Assembly (NCBI GenBank): GCA_025617745.1
Contig: CM046864.1
Location: 2,689,624 to 2,753,623, forward strand
Direction of reading: 5' to 3'
DNA: 64,000 bases
Source: Heliocidaris erythrogramma
Taxonomy: Eukaryota; Echinodermata; Echinoidea; Camarodonta; Echinometridae
Shown here piece by piece: positions 48,375-61,813 of the stretch. Position numbers and translations under genes: made by a program. The notes beneath the pieces are model-generated. The model saw only the letters and a list, made by a program, of their open reading frames with translations. It was not told where the DNA came from and ran no database searches. Numbering within the stretch: the first letter of the stretch is position 1; every line of letters starts with the position of its first letter.

Positions 48375-48617
48375 CATTAACCGTTACCGTTACGGTACAG
48401 CTCGCCGAATTACCAGCAGCATCACTTGCTATGTATGTCACTTCCGTGCTTCCGATGGGGTAAGCATTGCCCTCTGGCTGGCCACTAGGTGTCACACTTG
48501 CAATGCCAACATTGTCTGTTGCAGTGGCGTTCTGCAAGGTAACCGTAGCTGTGCTCTGTCCATTATCAGTATATACGCTCATATTCTGTGGGCAAGCTAT
48601 TCCTGGATTTTCGTCAT
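48375..48617 (-). CDS. HYR exon 48 (block III, unit 1)
   Basis: A-A-Q-I. Downstream intron 383 bp with a relic. Confidence 0.88.
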
Positions 48618-48814
48618 CTGTTAGAATGAATAATAACAAAGAGGACGAGCAAACAGCAGAATTAGCCAAATGAAACTTTTCTTATTTCTAATGTAAGAGA
48701 AGATCATTTCCTTTCTTTTACACTTCAGAATGACAATTCAAAATTTGGGACACTTCAAAGACACTGCACGTTACATATTCTATGTTGTTTCAAAATCTTA
48801 CTTCGTAGACTTAC

Positions 48815-49057
48815 CATTAACCGTCACCGTTACGGTACAGCTCGCCGAATTACCAGCAGCATCACTTGCTATGTATGTCACTTCCGTGCTTCCGATGGGG
48901 TAAGCATTGCCCTCTGGCTGGCCACTAGGTGTCACACTTGCAATGCCAACATTGTCTGTTGCAGTGGCGTTCTGCAAGGTAACCGTAGCTGTGCTCTGTC
49001 CATTATCAGTATATACGCTCATATTCTGTGGGCAAGCTATTCCTGGATTTTCGTCAT
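48815..49057 (-). CDS. HYR exon 49 (block III, unit 2)
   Basis: A-A-Q-I. Downstream intron 197 bp. Confidence 0.88.
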
Positions 49058-49254
49058 CTGTTAGAATGAATAATAACAAAGAGGACGAGCAAACAGCAGA
49101 ATTAGCCAAATGAAACTTTTCTTATTTCTTATGTAAGAGAAGATCATTTCCTTTCTTTTACACTTCAGAATGACAATTCAAAATTTGGGACACTTCAAAG
49201 ACACTGCACGTTACATATTCTATGTTGTTTCAAAATCTTACTTCGTAGACTTAC

Positions 49255-49497
49255 CATTAACCGTCACCGTTACGGTACAGCTCGCCGAATTACCAGCAGC
49301 ATCACTTGCTGTGTATGTCACTTCCGTGCTTCCGATGGGGTAAGCATTGCCCTCTGGATTGCCACTAGGTGTCACACTTGCAATGCCAACATTGTCTGTT
49401 GCAGTGGCGTTCTGCAAGGTAACCGTAGCTGTGCTCTGTCCATTATCAGTATATACGCTCATATTCTGTGGGCAAGTTATTCCTGGATTTTCGTCAT
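49255..49497 (-). CDS. HYR exon 50 (block III, unit 3)
   Basis: T-A-N-T. Downstream intron 197 bp. Confidence 0.88.
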
Positions 49498-49803
49498 CTG
49501 TTAGAATGAATAATAACAAAGAGGACGAGCAAACAGCAGAATTAGCCAAATGAAACTTTTTTTTCTTCCAATGTAAGAGAAGTTCATTTGCTTTCTTTTA
49601 CACTTAAGAATGACAATTCAAAATTTGGGACACTTCAAAGACACTGCACGTTACATATTCTATGTTGTTTCAAAATCTTATGTAAGAGAAGTTAATTTCC
49701 TTCCTTTTACACTTCAGAATGACAATTCAAAATTTGGGACACGTCAAAGACACTCCACGTTACATATTCTATTTTGTTTCCATATCTTACTTCGTAGACT
49801 TAC

Positions 49804-50046
49804 CATTAACCGTTACCGTTACGGTACAGCTCGCCGAATTACCAGCAGCATCACTTGCTATGTATGTCACTTCCGTGCTTCCGATGGGGTAAGCATTGCC
49901 CTCTGGCTGGCCACTAGGTGTCACACTTTCAATGCCAACATTGTCTGTTGCAGTGGCGTTCTGCAAGGTAACCGTAGCTGTGCTCTGTCCATTATCAGTA
50001 TATACGCTCATATTCTGTGGGCAAGCTATTCCTGGATTTTCGTCAT
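49804..50046 (-). CDS. HYR exon 51 (block III, unit 4)
   Basis: A-E-Q-I. Downstream intron 306 bp with an exon-loss scar. Confidence 0.88.
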
Positions 50047-50243
50047 CTGTTAGAATGAATAATAACAAAGAGGACGAGCAAACAGCAGAATTAGCCAAAT
50101 GAAACTTTTCTTATTTCTAATGTAAGAGAAGATCATTTCCTTTCTTTTACACTTCAGAATGACAATTCAAAATTTGGGACACTTCAAAGACACTGCACGT
50201 TACATATTCTATTTTGTTTCCATATCTTACTTCGTAGACTTAC

Positions 50244-50486
50244 CATTAACCGTTACCGTTACGGTACAGCTCGCCGAATTACCAGCAGCATCACTTGCTA
50301 TGTATGTCACTTCCGTGCTTCCGATGGGGTAAGCATTGCCCTCTGGCTGGCCACTAGGTGTCACACTTGCAATGCCAACATTGTCTGTTGCAGTGGCGTT
50401 CTGCAAGGTAACCGTAGCTGTGCTCTGTCCATTATCAGTATATACGCTCATATTCTGTGGGCAAGTTATTCCTGGATTTTCGTCAT
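50244..50486 (-). CDS. HYR exon 52 (block III, unit 5)
   Basis: T-A-Q-I. Downstream intron 197 bp. Confidence 0.88.
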
Positions 50487-50871
50487 CTGTTAGAATGAAC
50501 AATAACAAAGAGGACGAGCAAACAGCAGAATTAGCCAAATGAAACTTTTTTTTCTTTCCAATGTAAGAGAAGTTCATTTTCTTTCTTTTACACTTAAGAA
50601 TGACGATTCAAAATTGGGACACTTCAAAAACATGGGGTAATATGTGATAGGGCAAGTTATTCCTGGATTTTCGTCATCTGTTAGAATGAACAATAACAAA
50701 GAGGACGAGCAAGTAGAAGAATTAGTCACATGGAACTTTTTTCTCTCATGTAAGAGAAGTTAATTTCCTTTCTTTTACACTTCAGAATGACAATTCAAAA
50801 TTTGGGACACTTCAAAGACACTGCACGTTACATATTCTATTTTGTTTCCAAATCTTACTTCGTAGACTTAC

Positions 50872-51114
50872 CATTAACCGTTACCGTTACGGTACAGCTC
50901 GCCGAATTACCAGCAGCATCACTTGCTATGTATGTCACTTCCGTGCTTCCGATGGGGTAAGCATTGCCCTCTGGCTGGCCACTAGGTGTCACACTTGCAA
51001 TGCCAACATTGTCTGTTGCAGTGGCGTTCTGCAAGGTAACCGTAGCTGTGCTCTGTCCATTATCAGTATATACGCTCATATTCTGTGGGCAAGCTATTCC
51101 TGGATTTTCGTCAT
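50872..51114 (-). CDS. HYR exon 53
   Basis: A-A-Q-I. Downstream intron 385 bp with a relic. Confidence 0.87.
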
Positions 51115-51311
51115 CTGTTAGAATGAATAATAACAAAGAGGACGAGCAAACAGCAGAATTAGCCAAATGAAACTTTTTTTCTTTCCAATGTAAGAGAAGT
51201 TCATTTCCTTCCTTTTACACTTCAGAATGACAATTCAAAATTTGGGACACGTCAAAGACACTCCACGTTACATATTCTATTTTGTTTCCATATCTTACTT
51301 CGTAGACTTAC

Positions 51312-51554
51312 CATTAACCGTTACCGTTACGGTACAGCTCGCCGAATTACCAGCAGCATCACTTGCTATGTATGTCACTTCCGTGCTTCCGATGGGGTAA
51401 GCATTGCCCTCTGGCTGGCCACTAGGTGTCACACTTTCAATGCCAACATTGTCTGTTGCAGTGGCGTTCTGCAAGGTAACCGTAGCTGTGCTCTGTCCAT
51501 TATCAGTATATACGCTCATATTCTGTGGGCAAGCTATTCCTGGATTTTCGTCAT
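51312..51554 (-). CDS. HYR exon 54
   Basis: A-E-Q-I. Downstream intron 197 bp. Confidence 0.87.
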
Positions 51555-51751
51555 CTGTTAGAATGAATAATAACAAAGAGGACGAGCAAACAGCAGAATT
51601 AGCCAAATGAAACTTTTCTTATTTCTAATGTAAGAGAAGATCATTTCCTTTCTTTTACACTTCAGAATGACAATTCAAAATTTGGGACACTTCAAAGACA
51701 CTGCACGTTACATATTCTATGTTGTTTCAAAATCTTACTTCGTAGACTTAC

Positions 51752-51994
51752 CATTAACCGTCACCGTTACGGTACAGCTCGCCGAATTACCAGCAGCATC
51801 ACTTGCTGTGTATGTCACTTCCGTGCTTCCGATGGGGTAAGCATTGCCCTCTGGCTGGCCACTAGGTGTCACACTTGCAATGCCAACATTGTCTGTTGCA
51901 GTGGCGTTCTGCAAGGTAACCGTAGCTGTGCTCTGTCCATTATCAGTATATACGCTCATATTCTGTGGGCAAGTTATTCCTGGATTTTCGTCAT
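51752..51994 (-). CDS. HYR exon 55
   Basis: T-A-Q-T. Downstream intron 197 bp. Confidence 0.87.
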
Positions 51995-52377
51995 CTGTTA
52001 GAATGAACAATAACAAAGAGGACGAGCAAACAGCAGAATTAGCCAAATGAAACTTTTTTTATTTCTAATGTAAGAGAAGATCATTTCTTTCTTTTACATT
52101 TCAAAATGACAATTCAAAATTTGGGACACTTCAAAAACATGGGGTAATATGTGATAGGCAAGTTATTCCTGGATTTTCGTCATCTGTTAGAATGAACAAT
52201 AACAAAGAGGACGAGCAAGTAGAAGAATTAGTCACATGGAACTTTTTTTTCTCATGTAAGAGAAGTAAATTTCCTTCCTTTTACACTTCAGAATGACAAT
52301 TCAAAATTTGGGACACGTCAAAGACACTCCACGTTACATATTCTATTTTGTTTCCATATCTTACTTCGTAGACTTAC

Positions 52378-52620
52378 CATTAACCGTTACCGTTACGGTA
52401 CAGCTCGCCGAATTACCAGCAGCATCACTTGCTATGTATGTCACTTCCGTGCTTCCGATGGGGTAAGCATTGCCCTCTGGCTGGCCACTAGGTGTCACAC
52501 TTGCAATGCCAACATTGTCTGTTGCAGTGGCGTTCTGCAAGGTAACCGTAGCTGTGCTCTGTCCATTATCAGTATATACGCTCATATTCTGTGGGCAAGC
52601 TATTCCTGGATTTTCGTCAT
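52378..52620 (-). CDS. HYR exon 56
   Basis: A-A-Q-I. Downstream intron 383 bp with a relic. Confidence 0.87.
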
Positions 52621-53006
52621 CTGTTAGAATGAACAATAACAAAGAGGACGAGCAAACAGCAGAATTAGCCAAATGAAACTTTTTTTTCTTTCCAATGTAA
52701 GAGAAGTTCATTTGCTTTCTTTTACACTTAAGAATGACGATTCAAAATTTGGGACACTTCAAAAACATGGGGTAATATGTGATAGGGCAAGTTATTCCTG
52801 GATTTTCGTCATCTGTTAGAATGAACAATAACAAAGAGGACGAGCAAGTAGAAGAATTAGTCACATGGAACTTTTTTCTCTCATGTAAGAGAAGATCATT
52901 TCCTTTCTTTTACACTTCAGAATGACAATTCAAAATTTGGGACACTTCAAAGACACTGCACGTTACATATTCTATGTTGTTTCAAAATCTTACTTCGTAG
53001 ACTTAC

Positions 53007-53249
53007 CATTAACCGTCACCGTTACGGTACAGCTCGCCGAATTACCAGCAGCATCACTTGCTGTGTATGTCACTTCCGTGCTTCCGATGGGGTAAGCATT
53101 GCCCTCTGGCTGGCCACTAGGTGTCACACTTGCAATGCCAACATTGTCTGTTGCAGTGGCGTTCTGCAAGGTAACCGTAGCTGTGCTCTGTCCATTATCA
53201 GTATATACGCTCATATTCTGTGGGCAAGCTATTCCTGGATTTTCGTCAT
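53007..53249 (-). CDS. HYR exon 57
   Basis: A-A-Q-T. Downstream intron 386 bp with a relic. Confidence 0.87.
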
Positions 53250-53446
53250 CTGTTAGAATGAATAATAACAAAGAGGACGAGCAAACAGCAGAATTAGCCA
53301 AATGAAACTTTTTTTATTTCTAATGTAAGAGAAGATCATTTCCTTTCTTTTACACTTCAGAATGACAATTCAAAATTTGGGACACTTCAAAGACACTGCA
53401 CGTTACATATTCTATGTTGTTTCGAAATCTTACTTCGTAGACTTAC

Positions 53447-53689
53447 CATTAACCGTCACCGTTACGGTACAGCTCGCCGAATTACCAGCAGCATCACTTG
53501 CTGTGTATGTCACTTCCGTGCTTCCGATGGGGTAAGCATTGCCCTCTGGATTGCCACTAGGTGTCACACTTGCAATGCCAACATTGTCTGTTGCAGTGGC
53601 GTTCTGCAAGGTAACCGTAGCTGTGCTCTGTCCATTATCAGTATATACGCTCATATTCTGTGGGCAAGTTATTCCTGGATTTTCGTCAT
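53447..53689 (-). CDS. HYR exon 58
   Basis: T-A-N-T. Downstream intron 197 bp. Confidence 0.87.
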
Positions 53690-54076
53690 CTGTTAGAATG
53701 AACAATAACAAAGAGGACGAGCAAACAGCAGAATTAGCCAAATGAAACTTTTTTTTTCTTTCCAATGTAAGAGAAGTTCATTTGCTTTCTTTTACACTTA
53801 AGAATGACGATTCAAAATTTGGGACACTTCAAAAACATGGGGTAATATGTGATAGGGCAAGTTATTCCTGGATTTTCGTCATCTGTTAGAATGAACAATA
53901 ACAAAGAGGACGAGCAAGTAGAAGAATTAGTCACATGGAACTTTTTTCTCTCATGTAAGAGAAGTTAATTTCCTTCCTTTTACACTTCAGAATGACAATT
54001 CAAAATTTGGGACACTTCAAAGACACTGCACGTTACATATTCTATTTTGTTTCAAAATCTTACTTCGTAGACTTAC

Positions 54077-54319
54077 CATTAACCGTTACCGTTACGGTAC
54101 AGCTCGCCGAATTACCAGCAGCATCACTTGCTATGTATGTCACTTCCGTGCTTCCGATGGGGTAAGCATTGCCCTCTGGCTGGCCACTAGGTGTCACACT
54201 TTCAATGCCAACATTGTCTGTTGCAGTGGCGTTCTGCAAGGTAACCGTAGCTGTGCTCTGTCCATTATCAGTATATACGCTCATATTCTGTGGGCAAGTT
54301 ATTCCTGGATTTTCGTCAT
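54077..54319 (-). CDS. HYR exon 59
   Basis: T-E-Q-I, the only unit pairing T at the first site with E, Q and I. Downstream intron 387 bp with a relic. Confidence 0.87.
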
Positions 54320-54516
54320 CTGTTAGAATGAATAATAACAAAGAGGACGAGCAAACAGCAGAATTAGCCAAATGAAACTTTTTTTTTCTTTAATGTAAGA
54401 GAAGTTCATTTCCTTTCTTTTACACTTCAGAATGACAATTCAAAATTTGGGACACTTCAAAGACACTGCACGTTACATATTCTATGTTGTTTCAAAATCT
54501 TACTTCGTAGACTTAC

Positions 54517-54759
54517 CATTAACCGTCACCGTTACGGTACAGCTCGCCGAATTACCAGCAGCATCACTTGCTGTGTATGTCACTTCCGTGCTTCCGATGG
54601 GGTAAGCATTGCCCTCTGGCTGGCCACTAGGTGTCACACTTGCAATGCCAACATTGTCTGTTGCAGTGGCGTTCTGCAAGGTAACCGTAGCTGTGCTCTG
54701 TCCATTATCAGTATATACGCTCATATTCTGTGGGCAAGTTATTCCTGGATTTTCGTCAT
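54517..54759 (-). CDS. HYR exon 60
   Basis: T-A-Q-T. Downstream intron 197 bp. Confidence 0.87.
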
Positions 54760-55066
54760 CTGTTAGAATGAATAATAACAAAGAGGACGAGCAAACAGCA
54801 GAATTAGCCAAATGAAACTTTTTTTTCTTTCCAATGTAAGAGAAGTTCATTTGCTTTCTTTTACACTTAAGAATGACAATTCAAAATTTGGGACACTTCA
54901 AAGACACTGCACGTTACATATTCTATGTTGTTTCAAAATCTTATGTAAGAGAAGTTAATTTCCTTCCTTTTACACTTCAGAATGACAATTCAAAATTTGG
55001 GACACGTCAAAGACACTCCACGTTACATATTCTATTTTGTTTCCATATCTTACTTCGTAGACTTAC

Positions 55067-55309
55067 CATTAACCGTTACCGTTACGGTACAGCTCGCCGA
55101 ATTACCAGCAGCATCACTTGCTATGTATGTCACTTCCGTGCTTCCGATGGGGTAAGCATTGCCCTCTGGCTGGCCACTAGGTGTCACACTTTCAATGCCA
55201 ACATTGTCTGTTGCAGTGGCGTTCTGCAAGGTAACCGTAGCTGTGCTCTGTCCATTATCAGTATATACGCTCATATTCTGTGGGCAAGCTATTCCTGGAT
55301 TTTCGTCAT
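55067..55309 (-). CDS. HYR exon 61
   Basis: A-E-Q-I. Downstream intron 307 bp with an exon-loss scar. Confidence 0.87.
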
Positions 55310-55506
55310 CTGTTAGAATGAATAATAACAAAGAGGACGAGCAAACAGCAGAATTAGCCAAATGAAACTTTTCTTATTTCTAATGTAAGAGAAGATCATT
55401 TCCTTTCTTTTACACTTCAGAATGACAATTCAAAATTTGGGACACGTCAAAGACACTGCACGTTACATATTCTATTTTGTTTCCATATCTTACTTCGTAG
55501 ACTTAC

Positions 55507-55749
55507 CATTAACCGTTACCGTTACGGTACAGCTCGCCGAATTACCAGCAGCATCACTTGCTATGTATGTCACTTCCGTGCTTCCGATGGGGTAAGCATT
55601 GCCCTCTGGCTGGCCACTAGGTGTCACACTTGCAATGCCAACATTGTCTGTTGCAGTGGCGTTCTGCAAGGTAACCGTAGCTGTGCTCTGTCCATTATCA
55701 GTATATACGCTCATATTCTGTGGGCAAGTTATTCCTGGATTTTCGTCAT
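55507..55749 (-). CDS. HYR exon 62
   Basis: T-A-Q-I. Downstream intron 197 bp. Confidence 0.87.
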
Positions 55750-56134
55750 CTGTTAGAATGAACAATAACAAAGAGGACGAGCAAACAGCAGAATTAGCCA
55801 AATGAAACTTTTTTTTCTTTCCAATGTAAGAGAAGTTCATTTTCTTTCTTTTACACTTAAGAATGACGATTCAAAATTGGGACACTTCAAAAACATGGGG
55901 TAATATGTGATAGGGCAAGTTATTCCTGGATTTTCGTCATCTGTTAGAATGAACAATAACAAAGAGGACGAGCAAGTAGAAGAATTAGTCACATGGAACT
56001 TTTTTCTCTCATGTAAGAGAAGTTAATTTCCTTCCTTTTACACTTCAGAATGACAATTCAAAATTTGGGACACGTCAAAGACACTCCACGTTACATATTC
56101 TATTTTGTTTCCATATCTTACTTCGTAGACTTAC

Positions 56135-56377
56135 CATTAACCGTTACCGTTACGGTACAGCTCGCCGAATTACCAGCAGCATCACTTGCTATGTATGTCA
56201 CTTCCGTGCTTCCGATGGGGTAAGCATTGCCCTCTGGCTGGCCACTAGGTGTCACACTTGCAATGCCAACATTGTCTGTTGCAGTGGCGTTCTGCAAGGT
56301 AACCGTAGCTGTGCTCTGTCCATTATCAGTATATACGCTCATATTCTGTGGGCAAGCTATTCCTGGATTTTCGTCAT
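56135..56377 (-). CDS. HYR exon 63
   Basis: A-A-Q-I. Downstream intron 385 bp with a relic. Confidence 0.87.
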
Positions 56378-56574
56378 CTGTTAGAATGAATAATAACAAA
56401 GAGGACGAGCAAACAGCAGAATTAGCCAAATGAAACTTTTCTTATTTCTAATGTAAGAGAAGATCATTTCCTTTCTTTTACACTTCAGAATGACAATTCA
56501 AAATTTGGGACACTTCAAAGACACTGCACGTTACATATTCTATGTTGTTTCAAAATCTTACTTCGTAGACTTAC

Positions 56575-56817
56575 CATTAACCGTCACCGTTACGGTACAG
56601 CTCGCCGAATTACCAGCAGCATCACTTGCTGTGTATGTCACTTCCGTGCTTCCGATGGGGTAAGCATTGCCCTCTGGCTGGCCACTAGGTGTCACACTTG
56701 CAATGCCAACATTGTCTGTTGCAGTGGCGTTCTGCAAGGTAACCGTAGCTGTGCTCTGTCCATTATCAGTATATACGCTCATATTCTGTGGGCAAGCTAT
56801 TCCTGGATTTTCGTCAT
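56575..56817 (-). CDS. HYR exon 64
   Basis: A-A-Q-T. Downstream intron 197 bp. Confidence 0.87.
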
Positions 56818-57014
56818 CTGTTAGAATGAATAATAACAAAGAGGACGAGCAAACAGCAGAATTAGCCAAATGAAACTTTTCTTATTTCTTATGTAAGAGA
56901 AGATCATTTCCTTTCTTTTACACTTCAGAATGACAATTCAAAATTTGGGACACTTCAAAGACACTGCACGTTACATATTCTATGTTGTTTCAAAATCTTA
57001 CTTTGTAGACTTAC

Positions 57015-57257
57015 CATTAACCGTCACCGTTACGGTACAGCTCGCCGAATTACCAGCAGCATCACTTGCTGTGTATGTCACTTCCGTGCTTCCGATGGGG
57101 TAAGCATTGCCCTCTGGCTTGCCACTAGGTGTCACACTTGCAATGCCAACATTGTCTGTTGCAGTGGCGTTCTGCAAGGTAACCGTAGCTGTGCTCTGTC
57201 CATTATCAGTATATACGCTCATATTCTGTGGGCAAGTTATTCCTGGATTTTCGTCAT
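57015..57257 (-). CDS. HYR exon 65
   Basis: T-A-K-T. Appears as an extra unit in an otherwise standard five-exon block. Downstream intron 197 bp. Confidence 0.87.
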
Positions 57258-57454
57258 CTGTTAGAATGAATAATAACAAAGAGGACGAGCAAACAGCAGA
57301 ATTAGCCAAATGAAACTTTTCTTATTTCTTATGTAAGAGAAGATCATTTCCTTTCTTTTACACTTCAGAATGACAATTCAAAATTTGGGACACTTCAAAG
57401 ACACTGCACGTTACATATTCTATGTTGTTTCGAAATCTTACTTCGTAGACTTAC

Positions 57455-57697
57455 CATTAACCGTCACCGTTACGGTACAGCTCGCCGAATTACCAGCAGC
57501 ATCACTTGCTGTGTATGTCACTTCCGTGCTTCCGATGGGGTAAGCATTGCCCTCTGGATTGCCACTAGGTGTCACACTTGCAATGCCAACATTGTCTGTT
57601 GCAGTGGCGTTCTGCAAGGTAACCGTAGCTGTGCTCTGTCCATTATCAGTATATACGCTCATATTCTGTGGGCAAGTTATTCCTGGATTTTCGTCAT
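57455..57697 (-). CDS. HYR exon 66
   Basis: T-A-N-T. Downstream intron 197 bp. Confidence 0.87.
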
Positions 57698-58004
57698 CTG
57701 TTAGAATGAATAATAACAAAGAGGACGAGCAAACAGCAGAATTAGCCAAATGAAACTTTTTTTTCTTTCCAATGTAAGAGAAGTTCATTTGCTTTCTTTT
57801 ACACTTAAGAATGACAATTCAAAATTTGGGACACTTCAAAGACACTGCACGTTACATATTCTATGTTGTTTCAAAATCTTATGTAAGAGAAGTTAATTTC
57901 CTTCCTTTTACACTTCAGAATGACAATTCAAAATTTGGGACACGTCAAAGACACTCCACGTTACATATTCTATTTTGTTTCCATATCTTACTTCGTAGAC
58001 TTAC

Positions 58005-58247
58005 CATTAACCGTTACCGTTACGGTACAGCTCGCCGAATTACCAGCAGCATCACTTGCTATGTATGTCACTTCCGTGCTTCCGATGGGGTAAGCATTGC
58101 CCTCTGGCTGGCCACTAGGTGTCACACTTTCAATGCCAACATTGTCTGTTGCAGTGGCGTTCTGCAAGGTAACCGTAGCTGTGCTCTGTCCATTATCAGT
58201 ATATACGCTCATATTCTGTGGGCAAGCTATTCCTGGATTTTCGTCAT
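58005..58247 (-). CDS. HYR exon 67
   Basis: A-E-Q-I. Downstream intron 307 bp with an exon-loss scar. Confidence 0.87.
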
Positions 58248-58444
58248 CTGTTAGAATGAATAATAACAAAGAGGACGAGCAAACAGCAGAATTAGCCAAA
58301 TGAAACTTTTCTTATTTCTAATGTAAGAGAAGATCATTTCCTTTCTTTTACACTTCAGAATGACAATTCAAAATTTGGGACACTTCAAAGACACTGCACG
58401 TTACATATTCTATGTTGTTTCAAAATCTTACTTCGTAGACTTAC

Positions 58445-58687
58445 CATTAACCGTTACCGTTACGGTACAGCTCGCCGAATTACCAGCAGCATCACTTGCT
58501 GTGTATGTCACTTCCGTGCTTCCGATGGGGTAAGCATTGCCCTCTGGCTGGCCACTAGGTGTCACACTTTCAATGCCAACATTGTCTGTTGCAGTGGCGT
58601 TCTGCAAGGTAACCGTAGCTGTGCTCTGTCCATTATCAGTATATACGCTCATATTCTGTGGGCAAGCTATTCCTGGATTTTCGTCAT
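58445..58687 (-). CDS. HYR exon 68
   Basis: A-E-Q-T, shared only with exon 73. Downstream intron 197 bp. Confidence 0.87.
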
Positions 58688-59072
58688 CTGTTAGAATGAA
58701 CAATAACAAAGAGGACGAGCAAACAGCAGAATTAGCCAAATGAAACTTTTTTTTCTTTCCAATGTAAGAGAAGTTCATTTGCTTTCTTTTACACTTAAGA
58801 ATGACGATTCAAAATTTGGGACACTTCAAAAACATGGGGTAATATGTGATAGGGCAAGTTATTCCTGGATTTTCGTCATCTGTTAGAATGAACAATAACA
58901 AAGAGGACGAGCAAACAGCAGAATTAGCCAAATGAAACTTTTTTTTCTAATGTAAGAGAAGTCATTTCCTTTCTTTTACACTTCAGAATGACAATTCAAA
59001 ATTTGGGACACTTCAAAGACACTGCACGTTACATATTCTATGTTGTTTCAAAATCTTACTTCGTAGACTTAC

Positions 59073-59315
59073 CATTAACCGTCACCGTTACGGTACAGCT
59101 CGCCGAATTACCAGCAGCATCACTTGCTGTGTATGTCACTTCCGTGCTTCCGATGGGGTAAGCATTGCCCTCTGGCTGGCCACTAGGTGTCACACTTGCA
59201 ATGCCAACATTGTCTGTTGCAGTGGCGTTCTGCAAGGTAACCGTAGCTGTGCTCTGTCCATTATCAGTATATACGCTCATATTCTGTGGGCAAGCTATTC
59301 CTGGATTTTCGTCAT
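59073..59315 (-). CDS. HYR exon 69
   Basis: A-A-Q-T. Downstream intron 385 bp with a relic. Confidence 0.87.
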
Positions 59316-59511
59316 CTGTTAGAATGAATAATAACAAAGAGGACGAGCAAACAGCAGAATTAGCCAAATGAAACTTTTCTTATTTCTAATGTAAGAGAAG
59401 ATCATTTCCTTTCTTTTACACTTCAGAATGACAATTCAAAATTTGGGACACTTCAAAGACACTGCACGTTACATATTCTATGTTGTTTCAAATCTTACTT
59501 CGTAGACTTAC

Positions 59512-59754
59512 CATTAACCGTCACCGTTACGGTACAGCTCGCCGAATTACCAGCAGCATCACTTGCTGTGTATGTCACTTCCGTGCTTCCGATGGGGTAA
59601 GCATTGCCCTCTGGCTGGCCACTAGGTGTCACACTTGCAATGCCAACATTGTCTGTTGCAGTGGCGTTCTGCAAGGTAACCGTAGCTGTGCTCTGTCCAT
59701 TATCAGTATATACGCTCATATTCTGTGGGCAAGCTATTCCTGGATTTTCGTCAT
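59512..59754 (-). CDS. HYR exon 70
   Basis: A-A-Q-T. Downstream intron 196 bp. Confidence 0.87.
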
Positions 59755-59951
59755 CTGTTAGAATGAATAATAACAAAGAGGACGAGCAAACAGCAGAATT
59801 AGCCAAATGAAACTTTTCTTATTTCTTATGTAAGAGAAGATCATTTCCTTTCTTTTACACTTCAGAATGACAATTCAAAATTTGGGACACTTCAAAGACA
59901 CTGCACGTTACATATTCTATGTTGTTTCGAAATCTTACTTCGTAGACTTAC

Positions 59952-60194
59952 CATTAACCGTCACCGTTACGGTACAGCTCGCCGAATTACCAGCAGCATC
60001 ACTTGCTGTGTATGTCACTTCCGTGCTTCCGATGGGGTAAGCATTGCCCTCTGGATTGCCACTAGGTGTCACACTTGCAATGCCAACATTGTCTGTTGCA
60101 GTGGCGTTCTGCAAGGTAACCGTAGCTGTGCTCTGTCCATTATCAGTATATACGCTCATATTCTGTGGGCAAGTTATTCCTGGATTTTCGTCAT
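59952..60194 (-). CDS. HYR exon 71
   Basis: T-A-N-T. Downstream intron 197 bp. Confidence 0.87.
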
Positions 60195-60501
60195 CTGTTA
60201 GAATGAATAATAACAAAGAGGACGAGCAAACAGCAGAATTAGCCAAATGAAACTTTTTTTTCTTTCCAATGTAAGAGAAGTTCATTTGCTTTCTTTTACA
60301 CTTAAGAATGACAATTCAAAATTTGGGACACTTCAAAGACACTGCACGTTACATATTCTATGTTGTTTCAAAATCTTATGTAAGAGAAGTTAATTTCCTT
60401 CCTTTTACACTTCAGAATGACAATTCAAAATTTGGGACACGTCAAAGACACTCCACGTTACATATTCTATTTTGTTTCCATATCTTACTTCGTAGACTTA
60501 C

Positions 60502-60744
60502 CATTAACCGTTACCGTTACGGTACAGCTCGCCGAATTACCAGCAGCATCACTTGCTATGTATGTCACTTCCGTGCTTCCGATGGGGTAAGCATTGCCCT
60601 CTGGCTGGCCACTAGGTGTCACACTTTCAATGCCAACATTGTCTGTTGCAGTGGCGTTCTGCAAGGTAACCGTAGCTGTGCTCTGTCCATTATCAGTATA
60701 TACGCTCATATTCTGTGGGCAAGCTATTCCTGGATTTTCGTCAT
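60502..60744 (-). CDS. HYR exon 72
   Basis: A-E-Q-I. Downstream intron 307 bp with an exon-loss scar. Confidence 0.87.
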
Positions 60745-60941
60745 CTGTTAGAATGAATAATAACAAAGAGGACGAGCAAACAGCAGAATTAGCCAAATGA
60801 AACTTTTCTTATTTCTAATGTAAGAGAAGATCATTTCCTTTCTTTTACACTTCAGAATGACAATTCAAAATTTGGGACACTTCAAAGACACTGCACGTTA
60901 CATATTCTATGTTGTTTCAAAATCTTACTTCGTAGACTTAC

Positions 60942-61184
60942 CATTAACCGTTACCGTTACGGTACAGCTCGCCGAATTACCAGCAGCATCACTTGCTGTG
61001 TATGTCACTTCCGTGCTTCCGATGGGGTAAGCATTGCCCTCTGGCTGGCCACTAGGTGTCACACTTTCAATGCCAACATTGTCTGTTGCAGTGGCGTTCT
61101 GCAAGGTAACCGTAGCTGTGCTCTGTCCATTATCAGTATATACGCTCATATTCTGTGGGCAAGCTATTCCTGGATTTTCGTCAT
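60942..61184 (-). CDS. HYR exon 73
   Basis: A-E-Q-T. Downstream intron 197 bp. Confidence 0.87.
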
Positions 61185-61570
61185 CTGTTAGAATGAACAA
61201 TAACAAAGAGGACGAGCAAACAGCAGAATTAGCCAAATGAAACTTTTTTTTCTTTCCAATGTAAGAGAAGTTCATTTGCTTTCTTTTACACTTAAGAATG
61301 ACGATTCAAAATTTGGGACACTTCAAAAACATGGGGTAATATGTGATAGGGCAAGTTATTCCTGGATTTTCGTCATCTGTTAGAATGAACAATAACAAAG
61401 AGGACGAGCAAGTAGAAGAATTAGTCACATGGAACTTTTTTCTCTCATGTAAGAGAAGATCATTTCCTTTCTTTTACACTTCAGAATGACAATTCAAAAT
61501 TTGGGACACTTCAAAGACACTGCACGTTACATATTCTATGTTGTTTCAAAATCTTACTTCGTAGACTTAC

Positions 61571-61813
61571 CATTAACCGTCACCGTTACGGTACAGCTCG
61601 CCGAATTACCAGCAGCATCACTTGCTGTGTATGTCACTTCCGTGCTTCCGATGGGGTAAGCATTGCCCTCTGGCTGGCCACTAGGTGTCACACTTGCAAT
61701 GCCAACATTGTCTGTTGCAGTGGCGTTCTGCAAGGTAACCGTAGCTGTGCTCTGTCCATTATCAGTATATACGCTCATATTCTGTGGGCAAGCTATTCCT
61801 GGATTTTCGTCAT
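61571..61813 (-). CDS. HYR exon 74
   Basis: A-A-Q-T. Downstream intron 386 bp with a relic. Confidence 0.87.
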
